NCBI GenBank assembly: GCA_964598765.1
Contig: CAZRCZ010000013.1
Location: forward strand, 71,302-135,301
DNA from: CAZRCZ01 sp964598765
Lineage (GTDB): Bacteria; Sumerlaeota; Sumerlaeia; MVZB01; JAJFLK01
DNA: 64,000 nt
Reading direction: 5' to 3'
Below, one piece after another: positions 14,565 to 22,609 of this stretch. Position numbers and translations under genes: made by a program. Numbering within the stretch: the stretch's first letter is position 1; every line of letters begins with the position of its first letter. The notes under the pieces are model-generated. The model saw only the letters and a program-made list of their open reading frames with translations. It was not told the DNA's origin and did not search any database.

Positions 14565-16370
14565 TTATTTCGCCTCCTCGGCTTGGAATTGGGGCCAGAA
14601 GTCGGTCGCGCGCCCCGGAACGCTGTATTCATACGGATCGCGATAAACGTGGGGTTCGGTCAGGAAATTGCCGTGCGGCGGCGGCGAGGGAGCCAGCCAT
14701 TCCAGCGTCGTCGCCTCCCACGGATTGTCCGAAACCTTCTTGCCCCAAAGGATGCTTCCAAAGAAGTTGATGATAAACGGAATCTGCGCCAGACCGAGCA
14801 ACCACGCCGACCACGAGGTCATGCGGATCAAGCCCTGCACGCCGGAGATGTAGGTGTAGATCGTCGGATCGAACCCGCGCCGCAACGCTCCGGCCATGCC
14901 TTGGAAGAACATCGGCATGAAGACGCCGTTGATCGCGACAAAGGAGAACCAGAAATGGATCTTGCCCAAGAGTTCGCTCATCTTCCGCCCGGTCACCTTG
15001 GGGAACCAATAATAGATTCCGGCGAACAACCCGAAAATCGTCCCCGGCGCGACGACGTAATGGAAATGTCCGATCACGTAATAAGTGTCGTGCAGGAAAA
15101 TGTCGGGGGAGGTCAAGCCGAGCGGCAGTCCGGTCAGGCCGCCGATGGCGAACATCGGCAGGAACGACAGCGCGAAGAGCATCGGCACGTTGAAGCGAAT
15201 CGAGGCGTTGTAAAGGCTCAGGATGAGGCACGAAAGAATAACGACCGAGGGAACGGAGATGATCATCGTCGTCGTTTGGAAGAAAGCGCTCATTCGGGTC
15301 CCCATTCCGGTCATGAACATGTGGTGGGCCCAAACGATGAAGGACATGAATCCGAGGAAGATGATCGAGCCGACGAGCAGGCGATAACCCCAAAGCGGCT
15401 TGCGCGTGTTGTTGGCGATGATCTCGGCGACGATCCCCATCGCGGGGAGAATCAGAACGTAAACTTCGGGATGGGCGAGGAACCAGAACAGATGTTGCCA
15501 GAGGAGGGGATTGCCTCCGCCGCTGACGTTGAGCGATTCACTGCTCACGACCAATCCGCTGGGAAGGAAGAAGCTCGTCCCCGCCACGCGGTCCATCAAT
15601 TGAAGGACGCCGGCCGCTTCAAGCGGAGGAAAGGCAAGGAGAAGAAGAAACGCAGTCACCAACTGCGCCCAAACGAACGCGGGCAATCGCCCCATGGACA
15701 ATCCCTTGGCCCGAAGATGCGCGATCGTGACAATGAAATTGACCGAGCCCAAAAGAGACGAAGTGATGAGGAAAACCATGCCGATCAGCCAGAAGGTCTG
15801 GCCGGTCATGAACATATTTTCAGATTTCTGCGCGATGTCGGAAAGAGGGGGATAGGAAGTCCAGCCCGATTGCGCCGCGCCCGTCGGAAGGAAGAAGCTC
15901 CAGAGCATCACCACCCCGCCTACGAAGAAAACCCAGTAGCTCATCATGTTCAGTTTGGGGAAAGCCATGTCGGGGGCGCCGATTTGAAGCGGCATGACGT
16001 AATTGCCGAATCCGCCGACCGCCAGCGGAACGACGCCAAGAAAGACCATAATCGTGCCGTGCATGGCTCCCAACGCATTGTAAAACTCCGGCAACATGAT
16101 GCCGCCGGAAACCATCGTGTCGGGCAACATGTCGCCGAGGATGGGGATTTTCTGGCCGGGATAGGCCAGCTGAAACCGCATCAGCATCATCAGGCAAAAG
16201 CCGAAGAACAGAAAGAGAAGAGCAGTCACGGCGTATTGGATGCCGATGACCTTGTGGTCAACCGAAAAGATGTATTTCCGCCAGAACGGCAGTTCGGGAT
16301 GGGCGTGTTCGGAATGATGCCCTTCTTGATGCCCGTCATGATGCCCTTCCGGGGCGTGAGCGTCGCTCAT
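14565..16370 (-). CDS. coxA: Cytochrome c oxidase subunit I, K-channel lysine missing
   Basis: The 601-residue protein carries all heme and copper ligands: H104 (heme a), H300 with E302 and Y304 (AHPEVY, CuB and cross-linked Tyr), H349/H350 (WAHHMF), and the HDTYYVIGHFHYV segment (heme a3 and a). D134 in GAPDMAFP keeps the D-channel entry. The segment that reads VPTGIK in canonical A-type oxidases is VPSVVI (373-378), so the K-channel Lys is Ile378. The N-terminus is His-rich (EGHHDGHQEGHHSEHAH), possibly metal-binding. It overlaps coxB by ATGA. Confidence 0.95.
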   Translation of the reverse strand: MSDAHAPEGHHDGHQEGHHSEHAHPELPFWRKYIFSVDHKVIGIQYAVTALLFLFFGFCLMMLMRFQLAYPGQKIPILGDMLPDTMVSGGIMLPEFYNALGAMHGTIMVFLGVVPLAVGGFGNYVMPLQIGAPDMAFPKLNMMSYWVFFVGGVVMLWSFFLPTGAAQSGWTSYPPLSDIAQKSENMFMTGQTFWLIGMVFLITSSLLGSVNFIVTIAHLRAKGLSMGRLPAFVWAQLVTAFLLLLAFPPLEAAGVLQLMDRVAGTSFFLPSGLVVSSESLNVSGGGNPLLWQHLFWFLAHPEVYVLILPAMGIVAEIIANNTRKPLWGYRLLVGSIIFLGFMSFIVWAHHMFMTGMGTRMSAFFQTTTMIISVPSVVILSCLILSLYNASIRFNVPMLFALSFLPMFAIGGLTGLPLGLTSPDIFLHDTYYVIGHFHYVVAPGTIFGLFAGIYYWFPKVTGRKMSELLGKIHFWFSFVAINGVFMPMFFQGMAGALRRGFDPTIYTYISGVQGLIRMTSWSAWLLGLAQIPFIINFFGSILWGKKVSDNPWEATTLEWLAPSPPPHGNFLTEPHVYRDPYEYSVPGRATDFWPQFQAEEAK

Positions 16371-17152
16371 TTGGTCTCCTCCTCGTTAAATTCCTCGCCT
16401 TTGGCCGCAGTCTTCTGCCATGCGTCAAATTCTTCGGGCGTTTTGATATGAACTTCGCCGCGCATTTTGTAATGCCCCAATCCGCAAAGCTGGGCGCAGG
16501 CTATCTCGTAGTCTCCCGTCTCGTTTGCTTGGAACCAGATCGGGATGTCCATGCCGGGGATCGCGTCCTGCTTGACGCGCAAAACCGGAATGAAGAACGA
16601 ATGAATCACGTCCTTGGATCGAAGATGAATGATGACGGGACGATCCTTGGGGATGAAAAGCTGGCCTTGGCCGATCTTTTCCGAAGTGATGTCGTCCTTG
16701 CCGTTGGGGTCGTTCGGGTCGAGACCGAGCGGGTTGGTTCCCTCCTTGACGAATTCGGCCTTGGTCGCGCCGAAGATGCCGTCGGGTCCGGGATAATGGG
16801 CGTTCCATTGGAACTGCTCGCCGACGATCCGAATTTCGAGGGGGTTTTTGTCCTTCGGCGGCATCGTTTTATATTCCGCCCAGATCGGCATGGAGAGGAC
16901 GATGAGGAAAATCATTTCGATCACCACGACGGCGACTTCAATCGCCTTGGAGGCCGATCCGTGGATCGGCTCGTAAACCGCCTTGTGACCGTCCCGCTTG
17001 CGAAACTTGACCAGACACATGACGAAGAAAATGCCCCAGCCGACGAAAAGCGCGATCATGAAGACGTGCAACCAGTTGATCATGGCGTCAATGCGGTGGC
17101 CATGCTGGGAAATGTCGGTGGGGAGCCACATGCCGTAATGGGGAGGATTCAT
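16367..17152 (-). CDS. coxB: Cytochrome c oxidase subunit II
   Basis: The 261-residue protein has two N-terminal membrane helices and a periplasmic CuA domain. CuA ligands are H184 (VIHSFFIP), C219, C223, H227 and M230 (CAQLCGLGHYKM); the residue usually Glu between the cysteines is Gln221, which binds through its backbone. There is no C-terminal cytochrome c domain, so this is aa3- and not caa3-type. An insertion near 135-160 (GTNPLGLDPNDPNGKDD) is acidic. AGGAG lies 9 nt before the ATG. Confidence 0.94.
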   Translation of the reverse strand: MNPPHYGMWLPTDISQHGHRIDAMINWLHVFMIALFVGWGIFFVMCLVKFRKRDGHKAVYEPIHGSASKAIEVAVVVIEMIFLIVLSMPIWAEYKTMPPKDKNPLEIRIVGEQFQWNAHYPGPDGIFGATKAEFVKEGTNPLGLDPNDPNGKDDITSEKIGQGQLFIPKDRPVIIHLRSKDVIHSFFIPVLRVKQDAIPGMDIPIWFQANETGDYEIACAQLCGLGHYKMRGEVHIKTPEEFDAWQKTAAKGEEFNEEETK

Positions 17153-17310
17153 TCTGCGCCGTCTCCTATCGTGAAGATTTTCACAAGCTCAATCCAATCT
17201 TTCAGTTTTTTTCTTTGGCGCCGGAGTGCCCAGTTCCCGCGCCTTCCCGTTTCAATCCGCAAAATTTGCGCCGCCATTAAAAACAAAATCGCGGAAATCG
17301 GCAAGAACAT
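17149..17310 (-). CDS. Possible small membrane protein ahead of coxB
   Basis: A 53-residue frame starts ATG 17310 with one hydrophobic segment (MFLPISAILFLMAAQIL) and a very basic tail. Its stop overlaps the coxB start by ATGA, as for the other genes in this operon. No Shine-Dalgarno is visible and the frame lies where the cox promoter is expected, so it may be chance. Confidence 0.3.
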   Translation of the reverse strand: MFLPISAILFLMAAQILRIETGRRGNWALRRQRKKLKDWIELVKIFTIGDGAE

Positions 17311-17351
17311 TTTTGGCCAATAAATTTGGCGAATTCCAGACCCGAACAGCG

Positions 17352-18557
17352 TCAATTCAAGTATTTGGGATCGAGCGCGTCGCGGACGCCGTCGCCGAAG
17401 AAATTAAAGGCGAAGACGGTGAGGAAAATGAAAACACCGGGGATCAAGAGCCACGGGAAATCCACGAGCGCGCGGATGTTTTGCGCCTCGTGGAGCATAT
17501 TGCCCCACGACGCCTGCGGCTCCTCGATGCCGACGCCCAAGAAACTGAGGGCGACCTCTCCCAAGATGTAATAGGGGATCGAAAGCGTCGCGGAAATGAT
17601 GACGTAGGTGAAGGTGTTCGGAAGCAAATGGACGGCGATGATGCGCAACGGCGAGGCGCCGAGGACACGCGCCGAGGCCACGTAATCCAACCGCTTGATC
17701 GAAAGCGCCATCCCGCGGATCACCCTCGCCGTTCCGCCCCATGAAACGACGCCCAAGATGCCGACCATCAGCACGTAAATCTGGCCGGAACTAAGGGGCT
17801 GGCCTTCCTTGAGGCCGAAGATCGCGTGGAACAAAGGGTTATATTCAGAGAGCGCGGCGCGCAAAGCCAGAATCAAATAAAGCCCGGGGATGGACATCAG
17901 CAACTCGACGAAGCGCATGATGAGGGCGTCGGTCACGCCGCCGATGTAGCCCGAAAACCCGCCGACGATCAAGCCCATCGCCATCGTGATGAGGATGCCG
18001 ATCAATCCCACGCTTAGCGAAATTTGGGACCCGCTCAGAATGCGCGAAAAAATATCGCGCCCCAATCGGTCGCTTCCAAAGAGGAAAATCCGGGGTTGGG
18101 AATTGGAAGCGGCCGTAGAGACGCCCCGGCGGGGCGTCTCTACATCGGGAGAAACCACGCCGAACAAATGCCGGTCGCACTTGAAAATCCACCACAGCTT
18201 GTAAGGGTCGCCGTGAACAAGAAAATAAGCGGGAAGCGGATGCGCGCGATCCTCGGTGTATTCGCGCCGCATGATGTTGGTCAGTTCGGAGCGGTAGATG
18301 AAGGGTCGCCCGTGGAAATTCCCGTCCGCGTCGAAGAAATGGACGCGCGTCGGAGCGTGGTCCGGCAGATCAATGTTGGAAAGGGATGGATCGTAGGGAC
18401 CGATGAACGCGCCGAAAATCGCCGTCAAATAAAGCAACGCGAGAATCGCCGCGCCGGACATGGCGACCCGATTGCGAAGCAGGCGCGAAAGAAAAATTTG
18501 CCCGGGGGAGCGAATCGGGTCGGCTTTCGCGGAGGGATTTTCGCTCGATCCGCCCAT
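17352..18557 (-). CDS. Oligopeptide/dipeptide ABC transporter permease (OppC/DppC type) with in-frame repeat insert
   Basis: The 401-residue permease has an N-terminal helix (~30-52), a long periplasmic loop and the BPD_transp_1 domain with the EAA motif SARVLGASPLRIIAVHLLPN. It ends LGVGIEEPQASWGNML...FNFFGDGVRDALDP, typical of OppC. Residues ~138-148 (VETPRRGVSTA) come from a perfect 13-bp hairpin repeat (18115-18143) read in frame, in the loop just before GSDRLGRDIFSR. It overlaps the oppB-like gene by one base (TGATG). ATPase subunits are not in the window. Confidence 0.9.
   Translation of the reverse strand: MGGSSENPSAKADPIRSPGQIFLSRLLRNRVAMSGAAILALLYLTAIFGAFIGPYDPSLSNIDLPDHAPTRVHFFDADGNFHGRPFIYRSELTNIMRREYTEDRAHPLPAYFLVHGDPYKLWWIFKCDRHLFGVVSPDVETPRRGVSTAASNSQPRIFLFGSDRLGRDIFSRILSGSQISLSVGLIGILITMAMGLIVGGFSGYIGGVTDALIMRFVELLMSIPGLYLILALRAALSEYNPLFHAIFGLKEGQPLSSGQIYVLMVGILGVVSWGGTARVIRGMALSIKRLDYVASARVLGASPLRIIAVHLLPNTFTYVIISATLSIPYYILGEVALSFLGVGIEEPQASWGNMLHEAQNIRALVDFPWLLIPGVFIFLTVFAFNFFGDGVRDALDPKYLN
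18115..18143. repeat. REP-like hairpin inserted in frame in the permease gene
   Basis: Arms GTAGAGACGCCCC (18115-18127) and GGGGCGTCTCTAC (18131-18143) are perfectly complementary with a 3-nt loop. The sequence adds ETPRRGVST to the permease without breaking the frame. The same core occurs at 58275-58299 inside a MITE. Confidence 0.85.
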
Positions 18558-19582
18558 CACCCTTCTCCCCCCTTGAACGTAATGCGCGGATCGGACCACG
18601 CGAGCAGAATGTCGGCGATTAAATTTCCCGCGATCAGCATGAACGTCGCCAAGACCACCGACGCGGTGACGAGAAACAAGTCCTTCTCGAAAAAAGCCTG
18701 CACCGTCGTCCGTCCCAGTCCCGGCAAACTCATCACAACCTCGACCAGAAACGCGCCGCTCAACAAATCCGAGAGGCTGTAGCCGAAAAGCGTGATGAGG
18801 GGATTGATCGCATTGCGAAGGGCGTGGAACATCAGAACCGCGCCCTCGCTCAATCCCTTGGCGCGGGCGGTCCGGATGAAATCGGCCCGCAAAACGTCCA
18901 GAAGATTGCCCCGCATTTGCCGCATATAGACGGCGGTCATCGAGGAACCGAGCACGACCGTGGGCAGAATTAGATGGTGGGCCTTGTCCACGAATTTTTG
19001 CCAAGGGGTGAAACTATCCCAGTCGCGGGCGTTTTGGAGTCCGCCGGTCGGGAACCAGCCGGTCTTCTGCGCGACGTAGAGCGCGAGCAGGGCGAGAAAC
19101 ATGCTTGGAATGGACAATCCGACGAACGCGAAAGCCGAGGAAATTTTATCGAGCCAACTGTATTGGCGCGCCCCCGCGAGGATCCCCAGCGGAATCGCCG
19201 TGACCCACGAAAACATCATCGCCCAAAACGAAATGACCATCGTGTTCCATGCGCGTTCGCCGAGAACTTCGAAGACTGGGCGCTTGAGCGAGAAGGAGTA
19301 ACCGAAATTCAGGCATCCTCCTTCCTTCCACCACGGCGTCCAACCCCGATTTTCTCCCCAGGCGATTCCCTTGAGCCAAAGCCCGTAGGATACGATCCAA
19401 GGGCGATCCAAACCCAGCCGCTTTTCCTCCCGCTCGATGTATTCCTTCGATTTTTGCGGATCGAGCTTGAGTTTGGAGAGGTAATTTCCCGGCGATTGAT
19501 TGATGAGGTAAAATGTCAGGAAGGACGCCCCCAGCAGGAGGGGAATGGATTGCAGAAATCGCCGGAGGATGAAGCCGAGCAT
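18557..19582 (-). CDS. Oligopeptide/dipeptide ABC transporter permease (OppB/DppB type)
   Basis: The 341-residue permease starts with the OppB hallmark MLGFILRRFLQSIPLLLGAS and contains the EAA loop ADFIRTARAKGLSEGAVLMFHALRNAINPL, ending with a membrane helix and a TFKGGEG tail. A ~60-residue periplasmic loop (KGIAWGENRGWTPWWKEGGC) follows helix 1. It is the second gene after the solute-binding lipoprotein, 11 bp downstream. Confidence 0.92.
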   Translation of the reverse strand: MLGFILRRFLQSIPLLLGASFLTFYLINQSPGNYLSKLKLDPQKSKEYIEREEKRLGLDRPWIVSYGLWLKGIAWGENRGWTPWWKEGGCLNFGYSFSLKRPVFEVLGERAWNTMVISFWAMMFSWVTAIPLGILAGARQYSWLDKISSAFAFVGLSIPSMFLALLALYVAQKTGWFPTGGLQNARDWDSFTPWQKFVDKAHHLILPTVVLGSSMTAVYMRQMRGNLLDVLRADFIRTARAKGLSEGAVLMFHALRNAINPLITLFGYSLSDLLSGAFLVEVVMSLPGLGRTTVQAFFEKDLFLVTASVVLATFMLIAGNLIADILLAWSDPRITFKGGEG

Positions 19583-19593
19583 TCCTGAACGCT

Positions 19594-21522
19594 CTACTTC
19601 TTAATGTAAAGTTCCGCGATGTTGTGCGTCAGATGGGGATCGAGAACGGTCGGCTTCAAATTGCCGATCTTGTTGCTCGCCGCGACGTAAACCTTCTGCG
19701 TGACCAGATGGATCAACGCCTGATGCTCAGACCAAATGACCTGCATGTCGTCGTAAATTTTCTTTTGCTCCTCGTATTTGAAAACCTTTTGGAGCGAACC
19801 GTAAAGCTCATCCAGCTTGGCTTCCCATGGCGTGGCCGGGGTCTTTTGGTTCGGATTCCACTCGTGCATCCGTCCGCTCGTCAGCCAAACGTTGCGTCCC
19901 ATCGCCGGATGCGGCGGTGTCCCGCTTCCCAAACCCAAAAGGCAAGCCTCGTAATCGTAGGTGTCGCCGGTCTTGGTCACAATGTCGTTGAAGTCGAGAA
20001 TTTGAAGGGTCACGTCGAAGCCGAGCTTGACCATATCCTCCTTCATGAGCACGCCGATTTTCTCCCGCACGTCGTTTTCCTTGTTCGTGACGATGGTGAA
20101 GCGGATCGGATTTCCCTGCGGATCCTCACGGATGCCGTCGCCGTCGCGGTCAATGAATCCTATTTTTTGAAGAAGCTCAGCGGCCTTGGCTGGATCATAA
20201 GGAAATTTCGGCACGTTGGGATTGTTCCATTTTTTGTTGGCTTCCCCTTCGTGGCCGTAAACCGCCTCTCCTTCGCCAAAGAGAATGGTCTTCACCATGG
20301 CGTCGCGGTTGGCGGCCATGGAGCAGGCTTTCCGGAAATCCTCGTTCTCAAACCACTTAAGTTTGATGGCTGGGACATAAGGACGGAACGATTTAGCCAT
20401 GATTTCGGGGGGGGGTGTCGCGTCGGGGGTCGGCGGCGTCCACGCCACGCGCTTGCCTCCTTCCCCTTCATAGGTTCCTCCCGGCTTGAGATTGAACCAT
20501 AAATTTGTGCTCCCCAACCGCATCCCCGGGGAATAAAGGGTGTAGTTCCCCTTCTCCTGCCCGTCTTGAATAACCGGAAGATTGGAAGGGAGGATGTCTT
20601 CGGTCAAATCCAAATCCCCCGCCTGAAACCGGAGAGCCAAGGCGTTGTAATCCTCAACGTTCAGCAAAAGTATTTCATTGACGTAAGGCAACCGCGTCCC
20701 CGCCGAATCGAATTCGTAGTAGTAGGGATTGGCTTGCAACACGACTTTTTCGCCTGATTTGAATTCCTTCAACTTGAACGGTCCGCTTCCAACACAGTCC
20801 TCGGCCTTACTGTTGGTTCCGAGAATTTCCGCGAATTTCCCTTCCTTCAGCGCTTGGCCGTATTTGTGGCGGGGCAACGGTTTGATCAGTCCCAGACTGA
20901 GCCACGCGAAGGAATCGGCCTCGGGAATCTTGACGACAAACGTCAGCGGATCGGGAGCGGAGAAGATAAAAAATTTCCCCCCCGACTTCATAAACTCCCG
21001 TTCCGCCGTCGGAACTTTCTCGTCCTGAATCACCTCGGTATAAAACAAAACGTCGTCCGAGGTCAGCGATTCGCCGTCGCTCCATTTGAGATCGGGACGA
21101 AGATGAAACGTCCATTCCAATGTTGCTTCGTTGTATTCCCACGACTTCGCCAATGCGGGCTTGTCTTCCTGTTTGTAAGCGTCGTATCCGTAAAGGCCGT
21201 CGAACAGATAGCTCGCAATCTTTTGGGAAACATTGTCGTCTCCCAAGGGCGGATTGAAGGTCTTGGGATCACCGGGATTGCCCATGACCAATTTTCCCCC
21301 CTTGATTCCCGGCGTGATGTCCTCGACGACCATCGCCCCTTCGGGGATTTTCGCGGTTTGGGCTTTCGAGCCGGAAACTTTGGACGCTTCCTTGGGTGAA
21401 GTCTGAGCCGCTTCCTTGGACTTGGAGCAGGCAACAAAAAAGAGCGACAGAACCGCCGCCGTCAAAAAACACAGACGGTATCCGGCGCTCAACGCGCGGG
21501 CGCTCTGCGAAAAAACCGCCAT
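19594..21522 (-). CDS. Peptide-type solute-binding lipoprotein (SBP family 5)
   Basis: The 642-residue protein has a lipoprotein signal (LSLFFVAC, Cys ~31) and the family 5 fold: KIASYLFDGLYGYDA, WTFHLRPDLKWSDGESLTSDDV, then GSGPFKLKEFKSGEKVVLQANPYYY. It should deliver oligopeptides, or another family 5 ligand, to the two permeases downstream. The ATG at 21522 has GAGGAAA upstream inside the aroQ stop region (aroQ stop at 21527), so the transporter is probably co-transcribed with the aro genes. The C-terminal lobe is longer than in Escherichia coli OppA. Confidence 0.92.
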   Translation of the reverse strand: MAVFSQSARALSAGYRLCFLTAAVLSLFFVACSKSKEAAQTSPKEASKVSGSKAQTAKIPEGAMVVEDITPGIKGGKLVMGNPGDPKTFNPPLGDDNVSQKIASYLFDGLYGYDAYKQEDKPALAKSWEYNEATLEWTFHLRPDLKWSDGESLTSDDVLFYTEVIQDEKVPTAEREFMKSGGKFFIFSAPDPLTFVVKIPEADSFAWLSLGLIKPLPRHKYGQALKEGKFAEILGTNSKAEDCVGSGPFKLKEFKSGEKVVLQANPYYYEFDSAGTRLPYVNEILLLNVEDYNALALRFQAGDLDLTEDILPSNLPVIQDGQEKGNYTLYSPGMRLGSTNLWFNLKPGGTYEGEGGKRVAWTPPTPDATPPPEIMAKSFRPYVPAIKLKWFENEDFRKACSMAANRDAMVKTILFGEGEAVYGHEGEANKKWNNPNVPKFPYDPAKAAELLQKIGFIDRDGDGIREDPQGNPIRFTIVTNKENDVREKIGVLMKEDMVKLGFDVTLQILDFNDIVTKTGDTYDYEACLLGLGSGTPPHPAMGRNVWLTSGRMHEWNPNQKTPATPWEAKLDELYGSLQKVFKYEEQKKIYDDMQVIWSEHQALIHLVTQKVYVAASNKIGNLKPTVLDPHLTHNIAELYIKK

Positions 21523-21526
21523 CGAA

Positions 21527-22522
21527 TCATTTCCTCGAACGATTCTTCGGGCGGAGACCGCGTCGCAGTGGCGCGCGTCGGCGGCGAGGAAGGACTCCCG
21601 GACGCTCTTCTTCCGACGAAGCGCCTTCTCCCGTCGATTCTTTCTCCTGCGACGGTTCTTCCCCTTCCTCATTATTGGCGGATTCCGACTCGGCAGGCTC
21701 GACTTCCAGCGAGGATGCCGATTCCCTTTCCGCTTCGCTCCGCGCGGATGTTTCCGCCGATTCAAACTCCTCGCGCGGTTCGCTTTCGGAAGAAGGCCGC
21801 TCGACCGAACTGAAACTCACGCTTCCCCCTTCGTCTTCCCCTCCGACTGATTCCTCCGGCTCATTCAGGACATCCACGCCGCGTCGGACCTTGACCCCTT
21901 CCACGTTTTCGAATCGTTGGGTGATCGGAACGCGCTCCGATTCACTGTATCGTTCCGCGCGGTCGGATCGCTCGCTCCGGTCCTCGCGGTCTCCCCGATC
22001 ACGCCCTCGGTTTCTTCCCCCTCGGTGGCGCAGACGCCCCCGATGGCGCTCTTCCCGATCCTCGGTATCCACCGAACTGAATTTCTCGACCGGACGATGA
22101 TTGGTCAGCGCAAGGAGAGCCAGTTCGTAGCTCAATGTGCCGAACCCGCTGATTTGCCCAACGCAAACCCCCGCCAGCACGGACTTGGAGCGAAATTCCT
22201 CGCGCGCGTAAATGTTGGTCATGTGGACCTCAACCACCGGAACATCGGAGGCGGCAATGGCGTCGCGCAAGGCGACCGAGGAGTGCGTGTATCCGGCGGC
22301 GTTGAGAATGACCCCCTGAAATCCCCGCTTGGCGCACGTCTGCATCGCCTCGATCAGGTCTCCCTCGTGGTTGCTCTGGCGAAACTCGACGTTCAGCCGC
22401 AAATTCTGCGCGCGCCGCCGGACGATGTTTTCGAGATCGGCCAGCGTCTCGCGCCCGTAAATCTCCGGCTCCCTCGTCCCCAGCAAATTCATGTTCGGTC
22501 CGTTCAACACCAAAATTCGCAT
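21527..22522 (-). CDS. aroQ: Type II 3-dehydroquinate dehydratase with long disordered C-terminal tail
   Basis: Residues 1-148 are a complete type II enzyme: NGPNMNLLGTREPEIYG (catalytic Tyr22), QSNHEGDLIEAMQ, NAAGYTHSSVALRDAI and VEVHMTNIYAREEFR. It converts 3-dehydroquinate to 3-dehydroshikimate. Normal AroQ stops near 145-150, but this protein continues to 331. The tail has an Arg/Asp/Glu-rich RGG-like part (~155-195), a less biased stretch (VPITQRFENVEGVKVRRG), an acidic Ser/Glu part and a basic end (RRRRAPLRRGLRPKNRSRK). It looks disordered and might bind RNA or ribosomes. No frameshift is needed. Confidence 0.93.
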   Translation of the reverse strand: MRILVLNGPNMNLLGTREPEIYGRETLADLENIVRRRAQNLRLNVEFRQSNHEGDLIEAMQTCAKRGFQGVILNAAGYTHSSVALRDAIAASDVPVVEVHMTNIYAREEFRSKSVLAGVCVGQISGFGTLSYELALLALTNHRPVEKFSSVDTEDREERHRGRLRHRGGRNRGRDRGDREDRSERSDRAERYSESERVPITQRFENVEGVKVRRGVDVLNEPEESVGGEDEGGSVSFSSVERPSSESEPREEFESAETSARSEAERESASSLEVEPAESESANNEEGEEPSQEKESTGEGASSEEERPGVLPRRRRAPLRRGLRPKNRSRK

Positions 22523-22574
22523 ATCTGTTTCCAATCCTTTTCCTTTTTTCCTAAATCTTAATTCTAATCTTAAT

Positions 22575-22598
22575 CTTGCTCTTGCTCTTGCTCTTGCT
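22575..22598. repeat. CTTGCT hexanucleotide tandem, four copies
   Basis: Four perfect CTTGCT units (22575-22598) follow a run of TTAATC/TCTAAT-like units in the 87-bp gap between aroB and aroQ. A fragment of similar sequence (CTTGCTCTTAATCTCG) is in the 12.4 kb repeat. Slippage here could vary aroQ leader length. Confidence 0.6.
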
Positions 22599-22609
22599 CT
22601 TTGTCCAAT

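Noticed and set aside
14523..16451. Long plus-strand open frame opposite coxA
   Set aside because: It lies antisense to a certain oxidase gene and has a biased composition (Arg, Glu, His), as expected when a GC-rich third position keeps the opposite frame open.
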